Shown here piece after piece: positions 32,401 to 39,860 of a DNA stretch of 51,061 bases. Made by a program: the position numbers and the translations under genes. The stretch's first letter is position 1. The number at the start of each line of letters is the position of its first letter. The notes beneath the pieces were generated by a model. That model made no database searches and was not told where the DNA came from. It was given only the letters and a program-made list of their open reading frames with translations. Source of the DNA: Ferrimonas sediminicola (GTDB lineage Bacteria > Pseudomonadota > Gammaproteobacteria > Enterobacterales > Shewanellaceae); NCBI RefSeq assembly GCF_005116715.1, contig NZ_SWCI01000018.1, forward strand, positions 1 through 51,061, given 5' to 3'.

Positions 32401-33367
32401 CAAGGGCAAGGTGATCGCCCAGGGGCGTGATCTCCACGAACTCAAGCATCGGCTCAAGGGTCAGGTGCAGAGCGCCATCGCCCAGGTGGCGGACAAGGGG
32501 ATCGAGGCCGAGGGTCTGACTCAGTGGGATTTCGGCAGCCTGCCCCAGAGCTACGAGCGCAAGCAGGGCAACTACAAGGTGAAGGCCTATCCCGCCCTGG
32601 TGGACGGGGGCGACAGTGTGGCCATCAAGCTGTTCGACGATGAGTTCCGCGCCGAGGCCGCCAACCGCGCCGGCCTGCGCAAACTGCTGCTGATCAATGT
32701 GCCCAACCCGGTGAAGTACCTGCAGAAGTCCCTGCCGAACAAGGCCAAGCTGGCGATGTACTTCAACCCCTTCGGCAAGGTGGAGTTGCTGATTGACGAC
32801 TGCATCCACTGCGGCCTGGACCAACTGATCGACCGCTATCCGGAGGCGGTGCGGAATGGCGACGCCTTCGAGCGCCTCAAGGAGCAGGTTCGCGGCGAGC
32901 TGGGGGATACCGTGGTGGCCATCGCCATCAAGGTGGAGCGGGTGATGACCCTGAGCCACCAGGTTAAGAAGCGCCTCAGGGGCAAGATGGATCTGCAGAC
33001 CGCCTTTGCCATGTCTGACATCCAGAGCCAGCTGGACGGCCTGGTCTACAAGGGGTTTGTCCGCGACACCGGCTGGCAGCGACTGGATGATCTGGCCCGC
33101 TATCTTCAGGGGATCGAGCGCCGGCTGGAGAAGCTGCCGGTGGACCCCAATCGCGATCGGCTGCACCTGCTGAAGATCCAGAAGGTGCAGGAGGCCTACC
33201 AGGCGGCGCTGAATAAACTGCCCAAGGGGGTGGCCCCCTCTCCGCAGCTGGCGGAGGTGCGCTGGATGATCGAGGAGTACCGCATCTCCAGCTTCGCCCA
33301 GACCCTGGGCACCAAGTACCCCATCAGTGACAAGCGGATCATGATGGCGATCCAGGACGCCAGCTAG
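29498..33367 (+). CDS. hrpA: HrpA, ATP-dependent RNA helicase
   Basis: About 1289 aa from TTG 29498 (E. coli HrpA is 1300), a DEAH-box helicase. Walker A GETGSGKTTQ lies near residue 91, DEAH (DEAHERS) near 189, SAT (ITSATID), and motif VI QRAGRCGR near 385; then the ratchet (HA2), OB and the HrpA-specific C-terminal DUF3418 region. The frame is open further upstream to 29369, but those residues are unlike HrpA. TTG 29498 (LSNPFSPQQLALCMQQDAA) fits family length; no strong ribosome-binding site decides between it and ATG 29537. Involved in RNA processing and rescue of collided ribosomes. Confidence 0.95.
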   Translation: MSNPFSPQQLALCMQQDAATIRRRLGGMKKLKDAARRQAIQEQLQSLLQASQQRVRTREAAVPVIDYPDLPVSDRRNEIAEAIRDNQVVIVAGETGSGKTTQLPKICLELGRGSRGLIGHTQPRRLAARAVASRIADELQSPLGQHVGFKVRFADQTSGDSYVKLMTDGILLAEIQHDRRLDQYDTLIIDEAHERSLNIDFILGYLKQLLPQRPDLKVIITSATIDVDRFSRHFNQAPVIEVSGRTYPVEMRYRPLVRDDDRDLDQLEGIFLAVDELCAEGLGDILIFMNGEREIRDTADALRRRNLRDTEILPLFARLSHAEQAKIFASHTGRRIVLATNVAETSLTVPGIKYVIDPGTARISRYSYRTKVQRLPIEPISQASANQRAGRCGRVSEGICIRLYGEEEFSNRPEFTDPEILRTNLGSVILQMLALGLGDIAAFPFVQPPDNRHINDGMRLLEELSAIEVHKGQPRMTKLGRQLARLPIDPRLARMILAAKPHGCVHEVMVIASALSIQDPRERPMDRQQQADEKHRRFADKESDFVALLNLWDYLKAQRNELSTNQFRRMCRSDFLNYLRIREWQDLYSQLRHSLAELEMSITIGERAGYEQIHRALLAGLLSHIGSKEPEGHFKGARNSQFHIFPGSALAKKPPKWVMAAELVETSRLFARMVAKIDPLWVEPLAEHLVKRSYAEPHWEQKPGSVMAYEQVSLFGVIVVPKRKLQYGPIDPVESRNIFIQQALVGGELGANEAFLKENLALITEVEDLEHKSRRRDILADDATLQAFYEERIPEGIYTRQLFRGWWSKASAKDGELLNFSKALLMKRDAGHVGELDFPDHWYQDGLVLPVTYKFEPGEPDDGVSVHIPLALLNQVQDQGFDYLVPGLLHEKLVGLIKSLPKAMRRNFVPAPNYADAVLQVMDPQQMPLLDALCKQLLRMTGTRVSPEEFDLSALATHLTVNFKVEDHKGKVIAQGRDLHELKHRLKGQVQSAIAQVADKGIEAEGLTQWDFGSLPQSYERKQGNYKVKAYPALVDGGDSVAIKLFDDEFRAEAANRAGLRKLLLINVPNPVKYLQKSLPNKAKLAMYFNPFGKVELLIDDCIHCGLDQLIDRYPEAVRNGDAFERLKEQVRGELGDTVVAIAIKVERVMTLSHQVKKRLRGKMDLQTAFAMSDIQSQLDGLVYKGFVRDTGWQRLDDLARYLQGIERRLEKLPVDPNRDRLHLLKIQKVQEAYQAALNKLPKGVAPSPQLAEVRWMIEEYRISSFAQTLGTKYPISDKRIMMAIQDAS

Positions 33368-33526
33368 CGTCGACGGCACAGGGCGCAGACCGGGGATTTG
33401 CGCCCATTTTCCTTCCGTGGCCCTCGAGGGGCCTCGCCCGGGCATCCCGCGTCCCGGCCTTGCCCATCCTGAGTGAAGATTGACCGCAAAGGGGTTCTGT
33501 ATCAAAGTGTAGGTTCTGTTGTTGAG

Positions 33527-33558
33527 GCCGTCCCTGGTCCGACTCGGCCAGGGACGGC
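33527..33558. terminator. Hairpin after hrpA and before the next gene
   Basis: GCCGTCCCTGG pairs with CCAGGGACGGC (11 bp) around a 10-nt loop, 160 bp after the hrpA stop and just before the ribosome-binding site of the next gene. No T-run follows, so it may regulate the next gene rather than terminate. Confidence 0.5.
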
Positions 33559-33577
33559 ACCTGAATAGGAGGCCAGG

Positions 33578-33886
33578 ATGGCCTTTGAGTGGGTGACAGA
33601 CAGGCTGTGTCGGCACCGCCAGATCGCCCTGGAGCAGATCAACCGGGGCCACTGTTACGAGTGGGCGTCCCTGGCGGCTCAGCGCTGCCCCAGCGCCCAG
33701 ATCTTCTATGTCAGACGCCTGGTTCCCCACGCCTTCATCCATTTTGCCGGACTCTGGTTCGACGCCGACACACCCAGGGGTGTGCGCGACTGGCGCAGCC
33801 TGCCGCTGTTCCGTGGCTGCCGGAACCTGCTGACGCCGGCCTCGGCGGTGCGCTGGGTCCCCGGCGACCGCTTCTGGCATCGATAG
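33578..33886 (+). CDS. Hypothetical protein
   Basis: 102-aa soluble protein rich in His, Trp, Cys and Arg (GHCYEWASLAAQRCPSAQIFYVRRLVPHAFIHFAGLWFDADTPRG). AATAGGAGGCCAGG before ATG 33578 is a strong ribosome-binding site, supporting it as real. No family recognised with confidence. Confidence 0.72.
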   Translation: MAFEWVTDRLCRHRQIALEQINRGHCYEWASLAAQRCPSAQIFYVRRLVPHAFIHFAGLWFDADTPRGVRDWRSLPLFRGCRNLLTPASAVRWVPGDRFWHR

Positions 33887-33980
33887 CGCCGGGGTGACCA
33901 CGCAGCGGAGTCTCGCGATTCAAGTCGACAATCGATTCCGTCGCCCTGTTGTCCCATAGCCATTTCAACGGAGCAACAGG

Positions 33981-34523
33981 GTGTTTCAGCCTCTGGTCAC
34001 CCCCCGAACCCGTATCCGCATGCTGACCGCGGAAGACGGGTTTCTGATTCAGGAGTACTACCGGCAGAACCGCGCCCACCTGCGGCCGTGGGAACCCAGG
34101 CGCAGCGAAGGGTTCTTCTTCTTGAGTCACCAGCTGGAGCTGATCCGGGTGGCGCAACTGGAGTGGGAGCAGCAGCGGTCACTGCGGCTGGTGGCGCTGG
34201 ATCCCCAGGAGCGGCAGGTGCTGGCGGAGGTCAACCTCTCCCAGCTGGTGTTCGGTCCCATGCAGACGGCGCAGCTGGGGTATTCGGTGTGCCGCTGTCA
34301 TCAGGGAAAAGGGTTGATGCGGGAGGTGCTGCAAGAGGTGCTCAATCACGCCTTCTCCGAACTGGGGTTGCACCGGATCATGGCCAGCTATCAGCCGAAC
34401 AACCGTCGCAGCGAGCGGCTGCTTCAGGGGCTGGGTTTTATCCGGGAGGGTTATGCCAGGGAGTATCTGAAGATCGACGGCCGATGGCGAGATCACGTGC
34501 TCACCGCGCTGATCGCGCCCTAG
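33981..34523 (+). CDS. RimJ/RimL-like GNAT acetyltransferase
   Basis: 180-aa GNAT protein, starting with GTG 33981 (CGGAGCAACAGG upstream). It begins LVTPRTRIRMLTAEDGFLIQEYY and has the acetyl-CoA loop YSVCRCHQGKGLMREVLQEVL and the C-terminal LHRIMASYQPNNRRSERLLQGLGFIREGYAREYLKIDGRWRDHVL that characterise RimJ, which acetylates the N-terminus of ribosomal protein S5. Assignment to RimJ itself is probable but RimL-like relatives are possible. Confidence 0.88.
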   Translation: MFQPLVTPRTRIRMLTAEDGFLIQEYYRQNRAHLRPWEPRRSEGFFFLSHQLELIRVAQLEWEQQRSLRLVALDPQERQVLAEVNLSQLVFGPMQTAQLGYSVCRCHQGKGLMREVLQEVLNHAFSELGLHRIMASYQPNNRRSERLLQGLGFIREGYAREYLKIDGRWRDHVLTALIAP

Positions 34524-34674
34524 CGCCTGCCGGTGGGCACCGGGGCAAAGACGAAATTTGTGTAGTACATCACCCTGCTGGCGACTGAGCCGGTTGCCCC
34601 GGGGCTATCCTATGTCAGAATCATAAGGCCGCGGCCAGGGAGTTGCCGCAAATGGTAAAACAGGGAGCGTTTTC

Positions 34675-35271
34675 ATGGACAGTGCGCGCAAGAGTATTCG
34701 TCGCCTCGGGGTGGCGTTGTTGGGGGCTTTGCTGGGGGGGGCGGTCATCCACTTGGCCGACTACTACCGGGGACGGCCCCTGGAGTTGATCAACGCCAAT
34801 GTTCAACGGGTCTCCAGCGATGTTCAGAGCAACACCCAGGCCCTGCAGGACGAGCTCTACCGACTGAAATCCCTGACCTCGGGTCAGCCCGAATTGGCGC
34901 CGGTGGTGGCGCGCATCGACACCCTTACCCAGACCCTGAGCGCCGACCTCGGCCAGATCCGCTACTTTTCCGATGCCATCGAGAGCAACTTCCTGTGGTT
35001 GGCCGAACGGGAGCGGCTCTCCCGCATCAACAGCCTGCCGGATTTCGTTCTGCCGCTGAACAAGGGGGCCTCGCTCTGTGGCGACGGCATCACCTTCTCG
35101 GTGCTGGGGGAGCAGGAGGAGCGTATCGAGACCCGGCTGGCGGGGCGGCGCATCCACTTCAGGGTGGGCGACGAGCGCATCTTCGAGACTGACGGTGAGC
35201 GGGCCAAGGTGGCCTATCTTGGGCGGTTCGACGGCTATTACCAGTTTCGCCTGCTCTGCACCCTGGCTTAG
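34675..35271 (+). CDS. Membrane-anchored coiled-coil protein, unknown
   Basis: 198-aa protein with an N-terminal transmembrane helix (about 11-28) in a basic-positive context, a coiled-coil region (about 38-105), and a C-terminal beta-rich domain with two cysteines (LCGDGITF and LLCTLA). It probably projects into the periplasm. ATG 34675 follows GGGAGCGTTTTC. No family recognised. Convergent with the FAD oxidoreductase gene. Confidence 0.72.
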   Translation: MDSARKSIRRLGVALLGALLGGAVIHLADYYRGRPLELINANVQRVSSDVQSNTQALQDELYRLKSLTSGQPELAPVVARIDTLTQTLSADLGQIRYFSDAIESNFLWLAERERLSRINSLPDFVLPLNKGASLCGDGITFSVLGEQEERIETRLAGRRIHFRVGDERIFETDGERAKVAYLGRFDGYYQFRLLCTLA

Positions 35272-35287
35272 GGGGGCTGCTCCGGTC

Positions 35288-36382
35288 TCAGCGGTTCAGC
35301 CGCTCGGCGACCAGGTCCGCCAGGGCCAGGGAGGCGGTCAGCCCGGGGGACTCGATGCCCGCCAGGGCCACCAGTCCGGCGATCCCCAGATCGGCCGGAC
35401 CCAGCAGGGCGAAATCGACGCCGGGTTCCCCGGGGCCGGACAGCTTGGGGCGAACCCCGGCATAGTCCGGCGTCAGGGTACGCCAGGCCACCCCGGGCCA
35501 GTAGCTGGCCACCGCCTCCTTGAACCTCTCCTCCAGGCCCTGAGTGACCTCAAACTGCGGCGCATCGCACCACTGAACATCGGGGCCAAACCTGGCATTG
35601 CCAGACAGATCCAGGGTCAGGTGCACTCCCAGGCCGCCGGCTTCCGGCAGCGGGTAGATCAGCCGGGAGAAGGGGGAGCGGCCGCCGAGTTTGTAGTAGT
35701 TGCCCTTGGCCAGGTGCTGGCGGGGCACCTTGGCCGGGGACAGCCCCCGCACCCGGCGGAGCAGCTGAGGGGTGCTCAGTCCGCCCGCCAGTACCAGGCG
35801 CCGGCAGCGCAGTTCGCCCTGGCTGGTGCTGACTCGCAGTCCGGTGGGCTCCGGCTCAATCGATTCCACCGCGCAGCGAAACACCAGGCTGGCGCCCAGG
35901 CTCTCCATCTCCCCCTGCAGCGCCAGCATCAGTTGGTGGCTGTCGACAATGCCCGATTCCGGGCTCAGCAGCGCCGCATCGCAGTGCAGTTCCGGCTCCA
36001 GCTCCCTGGCCTGCCCGGGGGAAAGCGTCAACAGCCCCTCGACGCCGTTGGCCTCGGCCTGGGAGCGCAACCGTGCCAGCCGGGTCAGCTGGGCAGTGCC
36101 GCTGGCCACCACCAGCTTGCCGCAGCGCCGAAACGGCACCCCGGTACGCGCCAGGAAGGGGTAGAGCCGCCGCCGCCCGTGGATGCACAGTCGGGTTTTG
36201 AGCCAGTGAGCCGGGTAGTAGAGGCCGGCGTGGATCACTTCGCTGTTGCGGCTGCTGATGCCACTGCCAATGGTGTCCTCCCTTTCCAGCAGCAGTACCT
36301 GCCGGCCTCGCGTCGCCAGGGCGCGGGCGCAGGCCAGCCCGATGACGCCGGCGCCGATCACCAGGGTATCGACCCTCTCCAT
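35288..36382 (-). CDS. FAD-dependent oxidoreductase, L-2-hydroxyglutarate oxidase-like
   Basis: 364-aa DAO-family flavoprotein. The FAD-binding motif VIGAGVIGLACARALATRG is at residues 8-26; RNSEVIHAGLYYP near 45 is typical of the L2HGDH/LhgO family, and the C-terminal DYAGVRPKL ... GIESPGLTASLALADLVAERL closes the domain. It should oxidise L-2-hydroxyglutarate or a similar 2-hydroxyacid. It lies 40 bp downstream of the aminotransferase gene, same direction, so may be cotranscribed with the glycan genes. Confidence 0.88.
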   Translation of the reverse strand: MERVDTLVIGAGVIGLACARALATRGRQVLLLEREDTIGSGISSRNSEVIHAGLYYPAHWLKTRLCIHGRRRLYPFLARTGVPFRRCGKLVVASGTAQLTRLARLRSQAEANGVEGLLTLSPGQARELEPELHCDAALLSPESGIVDSHQLMLALQGEMESLGASLVFRCAVESIEPEPTGLRVSTSQGELRCRRLVLAGGLSTPQLLRRVRGLSPAKVPRQHLAKGNYYKLGGRSPFSRLIYPLPEAGGLGVHLTLDLSGNARFGPDVQWCDAPQFEVTQGLEERFKEAVASYWPGVAWRTLTPDYAGVRPKLSGPGEPGVDFALLGPADLGIAGLVALAGIESPGLTASLALADLVAERLNR

Positions 36383-36422
36383 TCACTCTCTCCCCCGTTC
36401 CCGAATAGGACAGCATAACCGG

Positions 36423-37541
36423 TCACAGGCCGCTGACAAGGGGCCCCTGGTTCAGCGCATCGATGGAGTGCACCACCTGGTCGATCTGATCGTCGCTCAT
36501 GCTGGGGAACAGTGGCAGGTTCAGTATCCGCTTGCTTATCCGCTCCGACACCGGGCAGGGCTGGTGGCGGCTGGGTGCCTCGCCCTCCAGGTAGACCGGC
36601 TGGCGGTAGAGGGGCATGGGGTAGCAGACGCGGGTATCGATGCCGCGCTCCTTGAGGCCTGCGGCCACCTGATCCCGTTCATCGAGCAGCACCGAGTAGA
36701 GGAAGGGGGCTGCCCGGGTATCCGGGTGCGGGTTGCTCAGGGTGTCGATACCCAACTGGTCGAAGTGACGGTCATAGGCCCGGCACACCCGCCTGCGGCC
36801 ATCGAGGTAGCGATCCAGGTGATTCAGCTGGTTAAGGCCGATGGCGGCGGAGATGTCGGTCATGCGGGCGTTGTAGCCCAGCTTGCTGTGGATGTACTTG
36901 TCCGATTCCCCCTGGTTGCGATACAGCCTGAGGGTGTGGGCCAGTTGATCGTCATCGGTGAAGATCATCCCCCCCTCGACGCAGGTCATCACCTTGGCCA
37001 TGTGGAAGCTCATGGTGGAGAGGGGGGTCTGGCTGCCCAGGGGGTGGCCATGGTACAGCCCGCCCAGGGAGTGGGCGGCATCGTGGAGCAGGAACAGGCC
37101 ATGGGCCCGGGCTAGCGCATCAAGGCGGTCGAAGTCGGCGGGCAGGCCGCCATAGTCGATGTAGACGATCCCCCGGGTCCTGGGTGACAGGGCGTCGACG
37201 ATGACGTCCGCATCCAGGTTGAGGTTCTGTGGCTGCACATCGACAAACACCGGTACTGCCCCGACCCGGGAGACCGCGGCCGCCGTGGCAAAGTAGGTGA
37301 TGGCCGGGACTATCACTTCGTCGCCGGGCCCGACGCCCAGGGTGCGCAGGGCGATGTCCAGGGCGACCGAGCCGCTGCTCACCGCCACCGCGTGGCACCG
37401 TGACATCCGCCGGGCCATCGCCTGTTCAAACCGGTCGGTTCTCGGCCCCATGGTGAGCCAGTCGTCAGTAAAGGCCTCCATGATCGCCTTGAGGTCGCTG
37501 TCTCCCACATCGGGGCGGGACCAGGGAATAGAGGGGTTCAT
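36423..37541 (-). CDS. DegT/DnrJ/EryC1-family aminotransferase
   Basis: 372-aa PLP enzyme of the family that makes amino sugars attached to surface glycans. PLP residues D154 (LLHDAAHSLGG) and the Schiff-base lysine K183 (SFHMAKVMTCVEGG) are present. ATG 37541 was chosen over the upstream frame because TAGGAGAGTGCCA precedes it. It sits between an NAD-dependent epimerase and an FAD oxidoreductase, spacing 26-40 bp, so one operon. Exact sugar substrate unknown. Confidence 0.92.
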   Translation of the reverse strand: MNPSIPWSRPDVGDSDLKAIMEAFTDDWLTMGPRTDRFEQAMARRMSRCHAVAVSSGSVALDIALRTLGVGPGDEVIVPAITYFATAAAVSRVGAVPVFVDVQPQNLNLDADVIVDALSPRTRGIVYIDYGGLPADFDRLDALARAHGLFLLHDAAHSLGGLYHGHPLGSQTPLSTMSFHMAKVMTCVEGGMIFTDDDQLAHTLRLYRNQGESDKYIHSKLGYNARMTDISAAIGLNQLNHLDRYLDGRRRVCRAYDRHFDQLGIDTLSNPHPDTRAAPFLYSVLLDERDQVAAGLKERGIDTRVCYPMPLYRQPVYLEGEAPSRHQPCPVSERISKRILNLPLFPSMSDDQIDQVVHSIDALNQGPLVSGL

Positions 37542-37567
37542 TGGCACTCTCCTAAGGTTGGCATGCC

Positions 37568-38497
37568 CTAAAAGTTGCGGTAGATGGAGAAGGGTTTCAT
37601 CAATGGACACACCTTCAGCAGTTCGTCGATGCCCTGATCCAGGGTGATGCTGGCACCAAAGCCCAGGGACTTGATCCGCTGATAGCTGACGGCGTAGTCC
37701 CGCTTATCCAGGTCCTCGCCAAACTCGGCGCAGTGCAGATAGAAGTCGTACTGATTCTTGATCCGCTGCGCTACCTCCAGCTTGGTGTAGTTGAGCGCCT
37801 CATCCCCGACGTTGAAGGGGCGACCGCTCATGGCGTCATAGTGGTCCATGGCGAACAGGATGCTGGCGGCGGCATCCACCGCATGGATGAAGGTGCGGCG
37901 GGCGTGGCCCTCATACATGACGAAGGTGTGGTTGTGCACCACCTGGTGGACGATGTCGTTCACCAGCAGATCAAGCCGCATCCTTGGAGAGACGCCGAAC
38001 ACCGTGGCAAACCTCAGGGGAATGCCCCCCACCCTGAGGGCGTGCTGCTCCGCTTCCGCCTTGGTTTCACCGTAGAGGGTGAGGGGGTTGATGGGGGTCT
38101 CCTCGGTGCAGATCCCCTCTACCGCTCCATAAGTGGAGCCGGTGGAGGCCTGGATCAGCCGCTGGGAGGGCCGCATGCGGTTGGCGATGGCCTCGATGAT
38201 CCCGACGTTGGTTTCCCGGGCCGTGGTAGGGTGGTGCTGGCAGGCGGGGTAGCCGACGATGGCCGCCAGGTTGATGATGACTTCCGCCTCGTCCACCAGC
38301 GGCTGCAGCCGGGCCGGGTCCCTGGCATCGGCATGAAACACCCTCAGGTTGGGGTGGCCGATGATGGAGAGCAGGGGACCGATGCCCCACAGCAGTTTGT
38401 CGATGACGGTGACGCTGTCTCCCCGCTCGAGCAGTTTCGGCAGCAGTATGGCTCCGATGTAACCGGCACCGCCGGTGACCAGGACCTGTTGTGGCAT
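37568..38497 (-). CDS. NAD-dependent sugar epimerase/dehydratase
   Basis: 309-aa extended SDR: Rossmann motif TGGAGYIG (8-15) and active-site Y142-x-x-x-K146 (LYGETK), with STGSTYG upstream as catalytic Ser/Thr. It ends PFSIYRNF. Acts on a nucleotide sugar, likely giving the substrate for the neighbouring aminotransferase. GAGGAAAGCGCC precedes ATG 38497. Confidence 0.93.
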   Translation of the reverse strand: MPQQVLVTGGAGYIGAILLPKLLERGDSVTVIDKLLWGIGPLLSIIGHPNLRVFHADARDPARLQPLVDEAEVIINLAAIVGYPACQHHPTTARETNVGIIEAIANRMRPSQRLIQASTGSTYGAVEGICTEETPINPLTLYGETKAEAEQHALRVGGIPLRFATVFGVSPRMRLDLLVNDIVHQVVHNHTFVMYEGHARRTFIHAVDAAASILFAMDHYDAMSGRPFNVGDEALNYTKLEVAQRIKNQYDFYLHCAEFGEDLDKRDYAVSYQRIKSLGFGASITLDQGIDELLKVCPLMKPFSIYRNF

Positions 38498-38530
38498 GGC
38501 GCTTTCCTCCTGATGTGCCCCTGGGGCAGG

Positions 38531-39706
38531 TTATCTGGGCCGCTCCATCGCTTGTGCATCCACTGGCGGCTCCCTGCCACCCAGCATTTGTTGATAGATC
38601 TCAATCATGGCGCGACAGCACTGTTCGAACGAGAAGGCACCGCAGGCGCGCATCGCCTGGCGACGGTTGCCGGCGTACTCCTCCAGCACCTGGTTGATCC
38701 TCTGGTGGGCCTGGCGGGCCCACCGCTGGGGGTCATCGAAGCTGAGGCAGGTGCCGATCCCGGTCGCCTCGACCACCCGCCGGAAGCTGGGGATGGGGGA
38801 GGCGATGGGATAGAGCCCGGCGGCCATCCCCTCCAGCAGGGTCTGGCCAAACCCCTCGTACTCCGATGCGCTGACCACAAAGGAGTTCTGGCCGGCCAGT
38901 TGGGTCAGCTGCTGGTCGGAGAGCCCCAGATGCAGTCGCACCCGCTGCGTCAGCCCGAGCCGCTCTATTTGCCGGCGCAGCCGGCCCAGGTTGTTGTCCC
39001 AGTCCCGACCGGCGATATCCAGGCGGTAGGCCGGATCCAGCCTGGCCAGGTGGGCAAAGCCGTCCACCAGCTTGTCCAGCCGCTTGTTGTCGGAAAAGCG
39101 GCCGATGAAGATCAGGCCTCGAGTGGGGGTGCGGCTGCCGCCTCCGCGAAATTTGCCGATGTCTGCGCCGTTTTCCACCAGTTTCAGCCTGGGGGGCTGG
39201 CAGATGCGGGAGAAGGTGCTGAAATCCCCCTGGCTGATGGCCAGGACATGGTGGTAGGCGCGGCTGCTGAACCGGGTGATGGAGCGGAAATAGGCACGCT
39301 TGAGCCGGGCGGCGAACTGGGTATGGAAGAAGCCGCCGTGGGTGCTGGCGACCAGGGGCTTGCGATGGAGGGCGCGGGTCAGGGCCAGGAAATCGAAGAA
39401 GAAGTCGATGCCGTGGACGTGCACCAGATCCGCCGGGGCGATGGCCGTCAGCACCCCGGGGGCGATGGGGTACTTGTAGCTGCCGAGGTAGTGGACACGT
39501 CGAACGGGGATCCCCTCGACCAGTTCCTCCCTGGGCAGCCTCGGGCTGCCGGGCTGATGAAACAGCCGGTTCAGGGTGACCACCGAGGCGTCGATGCCGG
39601 CCTCTCTCTGCGCCTCCACCAACGCCTGCACGAACTTCTCCAGCCCGCCGATGCCGGGATGAAACTGTCGAACTACATGGATGACTTTCAGCGAACTCTC
39701 TGGCAT
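38531..39706 (-). CDS. GT4-family glycosyltransferase
   Basis: 391-aa GT-B fold retaining glycosyltransferase. N-terminal HVVRQFHPGIGGLEKFVQAL is the family start, and the C-terminal EYEGFGQTLLEGMAAGLYPIAS holds the E-x7-E motif of GT4. It is the first gene of a leftward operon with the epimerase and aminotransferase, so it probably transfers the modified sugar to a surface glycan or lipid carrier; acceptor unknown. Confidence 0.93.
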   Translation of the reverse strand: MPESSLKVIHVVRQFHPGIGGLEKFVQALVEAQREAGIDASVVTLNRLFHQPGSPRLPREELVEGIPVRRVHYLGSYKYPIAPGVLTAIAPADLVHVHGIDFFFDFLALTRALHRKPLVASTHGGFFHTQFAARLKRAYFRSITRFSSRAYHHVLAISQGDFSTFSRICQPPRLKLVENGADIGKFRGGGSRTPTRGLIFIGRFSDNKRLDKLVDGFAHLARLDPAYRLDIAGRDWDNNLGRLRRQIERLGLTQRVRLHLGLSDQQLTQLAGQNSFVVSASEYEGFGQTLLEGMAAGLYPIASPIPSFRRVVEATGIGTCLSFDDPQRWARQAHQRINQVLEEYAGNRRQAMRACGAFSFEQCCRAMIEIYQQMLGGREPPVDAQAMERPR

Positions 39707-39829
39707 CGGTCGTGGTTTCCGGTTCGGGAAAACCGTCCTGGTTGAGAGGGGCGTCCTTGCCCGGCCCCACGTTGGCGTGGGTCAGGCTAAAAAGATAGTT
39801 CAGATTTCTGGGTGAAGAGCTAGGAAATT

Positions 39830-39851
39830 GGTGGCCACTCCCTTGGCCACC
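39830..39851 (-). terminator. Hairpin after the FNT-CBS gene
   Basis: GGTGGCCA and TGGCCACC form an 8-bp perfect stem around a 6-nt loop, about 10 bp past the stop codon of the channel gene, in the gap before the glycosyltransferase operon. Confidence 0.6.
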
Positions 39852-39860
39852 GAACGGGGA

